Source: an uncultured Clostridium sp. (GTDB taxonomy: Bacteria > Bacillota > Clostridia > TANB77 > CAG-508). From it: a stretch of DNA of 64,000 nt. The position numbers and the translations under genes are program-made. Numbering within the stretch: the first letter of the stretch is position 1; every line of letters starts with the position of its first letter. Positions 57,701-64,000 of the stretch are shown one piece after another. The stretch spans positions 62,001 through 126,000 of the forward strand of contig CAMTJT010000002.1 in assembly GCA_947073285.1 (NCBI GenBank). The letters are read 5' to 3'. The notes below the pieces were generated by a model, which was given only the letters and a program-made list of their open reading frames with translations, was not told the origin of the DNA and ran no database searches.

Positions 57701-60700
57701 ATAATATTTTACTATTTATATTAGCAAGCTTGTGGCTTATTGCGCCAGCCGTTTTTTGCTATATCAGTAAAGAAAATATAAAAGAAAATAAATTAGAACA
57801 ATTAACAAAACAAGAACAAGATTATCTATTAGAAGTTGGAAAAAGAACATGGCAATATTTTAAAGACAATATGAATGAAAACAGTAAATTTTTGCCACCA
57901 GACAATTATCAAGAAGATAGAATGCCTAAAATTGCCAATAGAACTTCACCAACCAATATTGGGCTTGGCATATTAGCTGTTATTTCAAGCTTTGATTTAA
58001 ATTATGAAAATTTAGAAAATACCATAGACTTTTTAGAAAAAATGATAGCTACCATTATGGATTTACCAAAATGGAATGGGCATTTATACAATTGGTATAA
58101 CTTAGATAACCTTACTCCACTCTACCCAAGATATATTTCATCAGTAGATAGTGGAAATTTTGTAGGATATTTATTTACAGCTAAACAATTCTTAAAAGAA
58201 GTACAAAATAAAATAATACAACAAAAAGATGATAAGACTATGCAAAACAATTTCAATAAAGAACAAATCTTACCAAAAGTGCAAAATCTAATTTTAGCCA
58301 TAGATAAACTAATTGAAGAAACAGACTTTTCAAAACTATATGATGAGCAAACAAGGCTATTTTCAATTGGGTTTAATATAGAAGAAAACAAACTAACAGA
58401 TTCTTACTATGACCTATTAGCATCAGAAGCAAGGCAAACAAGCTTAATAGCAATTAGTAAAAAAGATGTACCTGCAAAACACTGGAATAACTTAAGTAGG
58501 ACCCTTACCATATTAAATAAATATAAAGGGTTAATCTCATGGTCTGGAACAGCATTTGAATATTTAATGCCAAATACCAATATTCCAAACTATCCAGGAA
58601 GCTTATTAGATGAATCTACAAAATTTATGATTATGAGCCAAAAAGAATATGCTAAAAAACTAAACATACCATGGGGAATTTCAGAATCAGCATTTCATTT
58701 AAAAGACTTAAATCATAATTATCAATACAAAGCATTTGGTATCCCATGGCTTGGGCTAAAAAGAGGATTAGGAGATGAAATGGTAGTAGCATCTTATGGT
58801 AGTATTATGGCAATTGCAGAAGAACCAAAACAAGTACTTCAAAACCTAAAAAAATTAGAAGAACAAGGAATGTATCAAAAATATGGATTTTATGAATCCA
58901 TAGACTATACACCAACTAGGCTAAAAAAAGGGCAAGAATATGCAGCTGTTAAAACTTATATGGCACATCATCAAGGTTTAATACTACTTGCCATTAATAA
59001 CCTATTTTCAAATCATATTTTGCAAAAGCGATTTATGGCAAATCCAGAATTAGAAGCAATTGATATATTATTGCAAGAAAAAATGCCAGAAAATGTTATC
59101 CTAACAAAAGAAGAAAAAGAAAAAGTAGAAAAAATAAAATATACACAAGAAAATGACTACTATACCCAAAGAGAAATTACAAAAACTTATAGTAAACTGC
59201 CACAAATCAATAACATTTCTAGCCATAACTATACTATTATGATGGATGCTAAAGGAGCAGGGTACAGTAAATATGAAGATATCTTAATCAATCGTTATCA
59301 AAAAAATGCAGATGTAGAACAAGGAATTTTCTTCTTCTTTAAAAATGTCAAAACAAAAAGAATTTGGACAGCAAATCAAATGAGTTATTTGGCAAAACCA
59401 GATAAGTATACCATGTGCTTTATGCCAGATAAAAATAAAATAACAAGACAAGATGGTAGTATTGAAACCATTATGAAAATAGGAATAAGTCCAGAAGAAC
59501 CAGTAGAACTAAGAAAAATAGAACTAGTCAACCATGGGTTAGAAGATGAAACTATTGAAATAAGTAGCTTTTTAGAACCAGTCTTATCAACACAAGCACA
59601 AGATACAAGCCATCCAAGTTTTAATAATTTATTTCTAAATTATGAATATATAGAAGAACTAGGATCAATTGTAGTAAATCGAAGAAGAAAAAATGCTGCA
59701 GAAAAGCAAATTTATTTAGGTGTATGTTTAGGAACAGAAAATGAAACCATTGGAGAATTAGAATATGAAGTAGATAAAGAAAAATTTTATGGAAGAAACA
59801 ATATAGGAGTTCCAAGAACAGTACAAAACTCTAGTCCGCTTGGAAAACAAATAGGGTATACCACAGACCCAATTATTAGTATGAAAAGAACTATATCAAT
59901 AAAACCAGAAGAAAAAATCACCTTAAACTTTATTATGGCAGTAGGAAACACCAAAGAGCAAGTAGTAGAGAGCTTAAAACATTTTAATGCAAATACAGTA
60001 GTAGAACATCAATTTGAACTTGCCAAAGCAAAAGTAGAAGCACAAAATAGGTATTTAGGGGTAAATAGTAAACAACTAGAATTATATCAAAAAATATTAG
60101 GATATTTATGGCAAAACAATCCTTTAAAAACAGTACAGCTTTTGACCCAATATCAAAAAAAGCAAAACCATCAAACAGGTTATTATACAAATTATTTAGC
60201 ACATAATGAAATTCCTGCAAATGTACAAGAAACAAACTCTATAAGTGATAAACAAATACAAAATCCATTACAAAGTAGCAATCAAAACTTAAATTTGCAA
60301 GTTAGTAATTTGTGGCAATATGGTATTTCAGGAGATTTACCAATTCTACTTGTTAAAATAAAAGCACAAGAAGATACAGAAAGTCTACAAGAAATATTAA
60401 AAATGTATAACTATTTCTATGTGAATAATATTCGAATAGACTTAGTAATTTTAAATGAAGAAAAATATAGTTATCAAAGCCAAGTAAAAGAAAGCATTTT
60501 TAATTGTATCTTAAATGAAAACTTAAGCTATTTGCAAAACTGCAAAGGTGGTATCTTTATTCTAGAAAACTTATCAGAAGAAGAAATAGCAATTTTAGAA
60601 GGTCGTTCAAACTTAAGTTTAGATGCAAGTACAGGTAGCATATATCGTTATTTAAAAGAACTAGAAGAAGACTATTTAGAAACCATAAAAGAAACACCAG

Positions 60701-63156
60701 AAGAAGAAAAAGTAAGACAAATAGAAGAGGTGCAACCAATAAGAGAAAAGCTAACAGAGTTAAAATATTTAAATGAATATGGTGGTTTTTCAAAAGATGG
60801 CAAAGAATATCATATTCGCGTAAATAAAGAAGAAATGCTTCCTACTGTATGGAGCCATATTTTAACCAATCAGCGATTTGGAACATTAGTAACAGAAAGT
60901 ATGGGAGGATATACATGGAGTCAAAACAGTCGTTTAAATAGAGTAACTGCTTGGCATAATAGCCCAGTAACAGACATTCCATCAGAAATTATTTATTTGC
61001 AAGATAAAGAAACAAAAAAGACATGGTCATTAGGCCTAAATCCTTGCCCAGATGAAAATGATTATTATATCACTTATGGTTTTGGATATGCCAAATATCA
61101 GCATAATAGCAAAGGACTAACTCAAAAATTAGAAATGTTTGTCCCATTAGAAGATAATATAAAAGTACAAATATTAAACTTAGAAAATAATGAATTGAAA
61201 AAGAAAAAAGTAAAACTAGTTTACTATATCAAGCCAGTATTAGGTGAAGATGAACTAAAAACAAATGGTTATCTAAACTTAAATTATTTTGAAAATGCCA
61301 ATATGATATGTATGAATAACTTAGCCTCAGAAAAAGAATTTGAGCAATATGTTTTTGTTTCAAGTAGTGAAAAAATAAGCTCCTACACAGGAAGCAAACA
61401 AGACTTTATTGGAAAAGGCAATTTAAGCAATCCTGAGGCACTTCATAAAATAGAATTAAACAAACAAAATAGTTTATGGCAAGAAGGCATTATTGCCATA
61501 CAATGTGAAGTAGAATTAGAAGCACTAGAAAGCAAAAAAATTATTTTGAGTTTAGGAGTAGGAAAAACAGTTTTAGAATGCCAAGATTTAGCTTACCAGT
61601 ATAACCACTTAGGAAAAGTACAAGAAGAATATAGTAAAATCAAAAAATATTGGAAAGACAAAACAGAAAAATTGCAAGTAACTACACCACTAGAATCTAC
61701 AAACTTATTATTAAATGGTTGGCTGATTTATCAAGTATTAGCATCACGTATTTGGGGAAGAACAGGCTATTATCAGTCAGGAGGAGCATTTGGGTTTAGA
61801 GACCAACTACAAGATACAATTGCTTTAAAATATATAGAACCAGAACAAATGAAACAGCAAATCTTGAAACATTGTGCCCACCAATTTAAAGAAGGAGATG
61901 TAGAACACTGGTGGCATGATGAAACAGGTAGGGGGATTCGTACAAGGTTTAGTGATGATCGCCTGTGGATTGCTTATATTGTAGAAAACTATATAGAATT
62001 CACAGGAGATACTACTATATTAGATGAAATAGTACCTTATAGAGAGGGTGTGACATTAGAAGAAGGAATAGATGAAAAATATGATAGTTATCCAGAAAGT
62101 GAGTTAAAAGAAAGTGTATATGAGCATTGCAAAAAGGCAATTCAAATTTCTTTAAACTTTGGAGAAAATGGACTTCCTAAAATAGGCTCAGGAGACTGGA
62201 ATGATGGGTTTAGTGAAGTAGGAAACTTAGGAAAAGGAGAAAGTGTATGGCTTGGTTTTTTCCTATATGATATTTTACAAAAGTTTATTCCAATAGCTAA
62301 TCAAAAGAATGAAGAAGAAATTGCTAAACAATATGCACAAATTGCAGAAAAATTAAGAAAAGCATTAAATAGTAATGGTTGGGATGGAAGATGGTTTAGA
62401 AGAGCTTTTATGGATGATGGAAATAAATTAGGTAGTATTCAAAATGAAGAATGTAGAATAGACTCTATTGCACAAAGCTGGTCTGTCATATCAGGTGCAG
62501 CAGATAATGATAAAAAATATATTTCAATGGAAAGTTTAGAAAATCATTTGATAGATAAAGAAAATGGAATTATCAAATTATTAGATCCACCATTTGAAAG
62601 AGGAGAACTAAATCCAGGCTATATTAAAGCATATTTACCAGGAACAAGAGAAAATGGAGGTCAATATACCCATAGTAGTATATGGGCAATCATGGCATTT
62701 TGCATGTTAGGTTTTGGAGCAAAAGGGGCAGAATATTATCGTATGATAAACCCAATAGAGCATAGTAGAACAAAAGAAGCGGCGAATAAGTATAAAGTAG
62801 AACCTTATGTAGTAGCAGCAGACATCTATGGTCAAAGAAACTTAGCAGGAAGAGGCGGTTGGACATGGTATACAGGTTCAGCTAGTTGGATGTACGAAGC
62901 AGGCATTAAATATTTGTTAGGACTTAAAATACAAGATTACAAATTGAAAATAGAACCTTGTATTCCAAATGATTGGAAAGAATATACTATGAAATATAAA
63001 TATGGAAATAGTATATATCATATTCATATTAGTAATCCAAATGGTAAAACAGGAGGAGAAGTAGCACATTTTAAACTAAATGAACAAGAAATTGCAGAAA
63101 AAGAAGTTATTTTGAATCCAGATGGGGGAATTTATAATATTGAAGTAGAAATGTAA
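54772..63156 (+). CDS. ndvB: Cyclic beta-1,2-glucan synthase-like protein (GT84 + glucoamylase-like + GH94)
   Basis: A 2,794-residue membrane protein with the layout of NdvB/Cgs, which polymerises UDP-glucose into cyclic beta-1,2-glucan. The N-terminal helical region is followed by membrane helices (about 390-455), then a GT84 domain with DADT at 634-637, SHDLLEGSYLR and LHRWIRGDWQ. More helices follow (about 815-890 and 955-1000), then a glucoamylase-like domain (PPDNYQEDR, RTSPTNIGLG, YESIDYT, KTYMAHHQG). GH94 phosphorylase-type modules end the protein (FGFRDQLQD, DVEHWWHDETGRGIRTRF, DWND 2475-2478, RENGGQYTHSSIW, GRGGWTWYTGSASW). AAGGAG lies 12 nt before ATG. It contains no in-frame CGG. 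Such enzymes are best known in Proteobacteria but also occur in anaerobic Firmicutes. The exact glucan linkage is inferred. Confidence 0.9.
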   Translation: MEYKTLNGKGAILGQNELETYLEKIASDHSLKSTSDKNTYPIPNLKENFEVITHVYHLLNEHMKLKIPIHPAGEWILDNYYVIDETVKSVKQELNMKKYKSFLGLSNGRYSGFARIYLLANEMVSYSDNKIDANSLSRCLTAYQKRKTLNMEEIWNIPLFIKIALIQNIKDLCERIYLSQMQKYRVENILERLVENKNKEELQFTHLGEYKAKVKGYGEMKYPFIEYLSYRLKKYGKKAYPYLAILEEEVEKMGVEVAEVAQKEHFDIATNKISMGNAITSIKTLNRISMAEIFEEINGVEDILRQDPAGVYEKMDHQTKVMYRNSIKELSKKTRISEIYIARRVWHLANDAKTQLGEDKKSHVGYYLISKGKQELYKELTGKIKKEITPKAKITIALILLAVLSITISVGFSIYLYQQIHSILLATIMGVLLYIPIQTIIVQITQYLLGKFIKPKQIPKLDLETGIPEENATFVVIPTILNSREKVQKLMKNLETYYMANKSENLYFALLGDCTAGQNEKESFDQEVIKAGIEETNKLNQKYAQNSTFPKFHFLYRKRTWNAKEECYLGWERKRGLLNQFNEYILGKEKNEFLANTIEEAKQLPQESQGKTNNSQEQQEKTVIPQIKYIITLDADTQLCLNTGLELIGAMAHILNTPELNESGDCVIQGHGLIQPRVGIGLSDVQKSSFTKIYAGSGGKDAYTNAISDIYQDNFEEGIFTGKGIYDVTTFSKVLSNEIPENTVLSHDLLEGSYLRCGLASDIMLMDGYPVGYNSFKARLHRWIRGDWQVSKWIFSKIKNKKGETKKNPLNLLSKYKIADNLIRSLQEPAILLCLIYITVLDLIYKIKVGPIVTILILSALIASILEILNRIIFKKEEETLQKTFNKSIAGVKASLIRGILALASLPDKAYFSINAGIKTIYRMNISKKHFLEWMTAEEAEKNAKKDVKSYYQNMFVNVVIGIGAIILLFLLPKSIYNILLFILASLWLIAPAVFCYISKENIKENKLEQLTKQEQDYLLEVGKRTWQYFKDNMNENSKFLPPDNYQEDRMPKIANRTSPTNIGLGILAVISSFDLNYENLENTIDFLEKMIATIMDLPKWNGHLYNWYNLDNLTPLYPRYISSVDSGNFVGYLFTAKQFLKEVQNKIIQQKDDKTMQNNFNKEQILPKVQNLILAIDKLIEETDFSKLYDEQTRLFSIGFNIEENKLTDSYYDLLASEARQTSLIAISKKDVPAKHWNNLSRTLTILNKYKGLISWSGTAFEYLMPNTNIPNYPGSLLDESTKFMIMSQKEYAKKLNIPWGISESAFHLKDLNHNYQYKAFGIPWLGLKRGLGDEMVVASYGSIMAIAEEPKQVLQNLKKLEEQGMYQKYGFYESIDYTPTRLKKGQEYAAVKTYMAHHQGLILLAINNLFSNHILQKRFMANPELEAIDILLQEKMPENVILTKEEKEKVEKIKYTQENDYYTQREITKTYSKLPQINNISSHNYTIMMDAKGAGYSKYEDILINRYQKNADVEQGIFFFFKNVKTKRIWTANQMSYLAKPDKYTMCFMPDKNKITRQDGSIETIMKIGISPEEPVELRKIELVNHGLEDETIEISSFLEPVLSTQAQDTSHPSFNNLFLNYEYIEELGSIVVNRRRKNAAEKQIYLGVCLGTENETIGELEYEVDKEKFYGRNNIGVPRTVQNSSPLGKQIGYTTDPIISMKRTISIKPEEKITLNFIMAVGNTKEQVVESLKHFNANTVVEHQFELAKAKVEAQNRYLGVNSKQLELYQKILGYLWQNNPLKTVQLLTQYQKKQNHQTGYYTNYLAHNEIPANVQETNSISDKQIQNPLQSSNQNLNLQVSNLWQYGISGDLPILLVKIKAQEDTESLQEILKMYNYFYVNNIRIDLVILNEEKYSYQSQVKESIFNCILNENLSYLQNCKGGIFILENLSEEEIAILEGRSNLSLDASTGSIYRYLKELEEDYLETIKETPEEEKVRQIEEVQPIREKLTELKYLNEYGGFSKDGKEYHIRVNKEEMLPTVWSHILTNQRFGTLVTESMGGYTWSQNSRLNRVTAWHNSPVTDIPSEIIYLQDKETKKTWSLGLNPCPDENDYYITYGFGYAKYQHNSKGLTQKLEMFVPLEDNIKVQILNLENNELKKKKVKLVYYIKPVLGEDELKTNGYLNLNYFENANMICMNNLASEKEFEQYVFVSSSEKISSYTGSKQDFIGKGNLSNPEALHKIELNKQNSLWQEGIIAIQCEVELEALESKKIILSLGVGKTVLECQDLAYQYNHLGKVQEEYSKIKKYWKDKTEKLQVTTPLESTNLLLNGWLIYQVLASRIWGRTGYYQSGGAFGFRDQLQDTIALKYIEPEQMKQQILKHCAHQFKEGDVEHWWHDETGRGIRTRFSDDRLWIAYIVENYIEFTGDTTILDEIVPYREGVTLEEGIDEKYDSYPESELKESVYEHCKKAIQISLNFGENGLPKIGSGDWNDGFSEVGNLGKGESVWLGFFLYDILQKFIPIANQKNEEEIAKQYAQIAEKLRKALNSNGWDGRWFRRAFMDDGNKLGSIQNEECRIDSIAQSWSVISGAADNDKKYISMESLENHLIDKENGIIKLLDPPFERGELNPGYIKAYLPGTRENGGQYTHSSIWAIMAFCMLGFGAKGAEYYRMINPIEHSRTKEAANKYKVEPYVVAADIYGQRNLAGRGGWTWYTGSASWMYEAGIKYLLGLKIQDYKLKIEPCIPNDWKEYTMKYKYGNSIYHIHISNPNGKTGGEVAHFKLNEQEIAEKEVILNPDGGIYNIEVEM

Positions 63157-63238
63157 AAGGAAACTTGAAATTTATAAAAACAAATACTAGTTAAGATAGT
63201 TAGAGGGTGTCCTAAAATAGGAATCCAAAAGCAAAAAC

Positions 63239-63264
63239 TCCAGTGAGAAATCACTGGAATTTTT
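63239..63264 (+). terminator. Terminator after the glucan synthase gene
   Basis: TCCAGTGA and TCACTGGA with a GAAA loop, followed by ATTTTT. A second perfect 12-bp hairpin, AAACGTAAGTAT/ATACTTACGTTT (63269-63295), comes right after it. Confidence 0.85.
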
Positions 63265-63320
63265 GTGTAAACGTAAGTATTTAATACTTACGTTTAACTT
63301 TCCCAATTTTCAAAAATATT

Positions 63321-63349
63321 TTGACTTTTTATGTCAATTGTAGTATAAT
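63321..63349 (+). promoter_or_regulatory. Promoter of the right-edge membrane protein gene
   Basis: TTGACT (63321-63326), a 17-nt spacer and a perfect TATAAT (63344-63349), about 175 nt upstream of ATG 63524. Confidence 0.7.
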
Positions 63350-63523
63350 ATGGTATATAGGCGTTGTTTCGCCTGTTTTACCATAGATGTATAGCAAGTG
63401 TACTTGTTATACCAGTCCAAAGCGGTCATAAATGAACCTTAAACCACGACATCAAGTAGAAACTTAGGAGGAAAAAGCACATTATTTTGTTGAACATTGA
63501 AATTTAAATAGGAGGAAAACATC

Positions 63524-64000
63524 ATGTCACGCAAAAAAAAGAAAAACAGCAACTATGGAGGAGGTATCAGCAACATGAGCAACCAAAACACAAAAGGCAC
63601 TCAAACTGAAGAACTCTCTTCTACAACAGCCAGCACCAGTGTTGCAGGCCTAGGGAGGAAGAGAACCATTGCCATTTGGATTATTTTTCTGATTGTTGTA
63701 GCTATTATGTCTTGCGTTTTTGCAAGTTGTGTAGCAACAAAGCAGGAAGAGCCGACTGGCGAGCCTTCTCAGGAGATTGGCAGCCAGGATGATGGTCAAA
63801 GCCAGAAGCCTAACAAGCAACCAGTGGAAAATCCTTCAAAGGGGGAAGAGCCCAAAACAGAAGAACCCAAGGACAAAAATCAGGAAGCTGTTGAGAAGGA
63901 AGAAGACAAGGTTGAAGTACCTGATACGCAAGAGGAAGAGCAAGAAAAAAAGCCTACTGTTCAAACAGGAAAGCCTAGTGGCAACCAGACAACCGCTCAG
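63524..64000 (+). CDS. Membrane protein with charged Pro/Glu-rich outer region, 3' partial
   Basis: The visible 159 residues comprise a basic, Asn/Ser/Thr-rich N-terminus (about 1-47), one hydrophobic helix (IAIWIIFLIVVAIMSCVFAS, about 49-68) and a long Glu/Lys/Pro/Gln-rich stretch typical of a flexible spacer leading to an exported domain that lies beyond the window. AGGAGG is 8 nt before ATG 63524. Codons such as CGC, AGC, GGC, CAG and AAG are far commoner than in the AT-rich neighbours, as in pncB and the Cys-rich gene. No in-frame CGG is present in the visible part. Function unknown. Confidence 0.7.
   Translation, partial: MSRKKKKNSNYGGGISNMSNQNTKGTQTEELSSTTASTSVAGLGRKRTIAIWIIFLIVVAIMSCVFASCVATKQEEPTGEPSQEIGSQDDGQSQKPNKQPVENPSKGEEPKTEEPKDKNQEAVEKEEDKVEVPDTQEEEQEKKPTVQTGKPSGNQTTAQ

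Larger units (their letters stand above)
63157..63523. other. Intergenic region: terminators, promoter and structured leader
   Basis: After the terminators comes a promoter (63321-63349), then a leader of about 165 nt. The leader holds GGCG/CGCC (63360-63373) nested in ATGGTA/TACCAT (63350-63384), and an 11-bp hairpin (63389-63399 with 63402-63412). Two AGGAGG sites follow, at about 63467 and at 63510; only the second is followed by a long frame. The first may serve a very short leader peptide starting at TTG, which I could not support further. Confidence 0.5.

Noticed and set aside
1-64000. CRISPR arrays, tRNA or rRNA genes
   Set aside because: No regularly spaced repeats with unique spacers, no cloverleaf with CCA-type end and no rRNA motifs were seen. 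In particular, no tRNA that could explain the CGGA decoding lies in this window.

Overview
The window comes from a very AT-rich, Gram-positive-type bacterium, most likely an uncultured anaerobic Clostridia-like Firmicute. The evidence is AGA-dominated arginine usage, TTGACA/TATAAT promoters with 17-nt spacers, GGAGG-type ribosome sites, an LPQTG surface protein, a CwlD-type amidase, cohesin and dockerin modules, and giant repeat-built surface proteins. Most of the sequence encodes secreted or envelope proteins.

Layout: 3-7547 is a cohesin-like protein with 25 Ig-like repeats and a membrane anchor, its start lying off the left edge. 7548-8418 is a structured intergenic region. 8419-39879 is one giant gene of about 10,485 codons: 17 RCC1-propeller/Big_2 modules, about 23 cadherin-like domains, a carboxypeptidase-regulatory-like domain, a dockerin and an M23 endopeptidase. 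It reads through only if three +1 frameshifts occur. Then come a PD-(D/E)XK nuclease (one frameshift), a foreign-looking nicotinate phosphoribosyltransferase on the minus strand, a small lipoprotein, a CAP-domain protein, a dockerin protein with NPCBM, transglutaminase-like and F5/8C domains, a membrane Ig-like protein, a GGDEF protein, a CwlD-like amidase (three frameshifts), a BspA-type LRR protein, a Cys-rich protein with a small membrane protein, an NdvB-like cyclic beta-glucan synthase, and a partial membrane protein at the right edge.

Main discovery: in the AT-rich resident-type genes (about 57 kb, about 19,000 codons) I find CGG in the reading frame seven times. Each time it is followed by A, and each time homology or repeat periodicity requires the ribosome to ignore the C and read GGA as glycine. 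Three sites are in the giant gene, one in the nuclease and three within 45 nt in the amidase. In the amidase they add up to +3 and rebuild the catalytic motif DAGHGKPDEGA, which the plain open frame destroys. I found no in-frame CGG read as arginine in these genes, while dozens of out-of-frame CGG triplets are harmless. This points to a recoded CGG(A): a +1 frameshift or quadruplet glycine codon, probably on a background lacking a CGG-reading arginine tRNA. Two genes of different codon usage (nicotinate phosphoribosyltransferase and the Cys-rich protein) do use CGG as a sense codon. They are the main counter-evidence, or else recent imports that this decoding would break.

Other structure: a compact 88-nt element with a long hairpin whose loop is perfectly complementary to its own internal loop, three copies of a terminator-linked palindrome, tandem REP-like repeats, and a terminator that contains the ribosome site of the amidase gene. 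The cohesin on one protein and dockerins on two others suggest a cell-surface assembly tethering a peptidoglycan endopeptidase and a transglutaminase-like protein.
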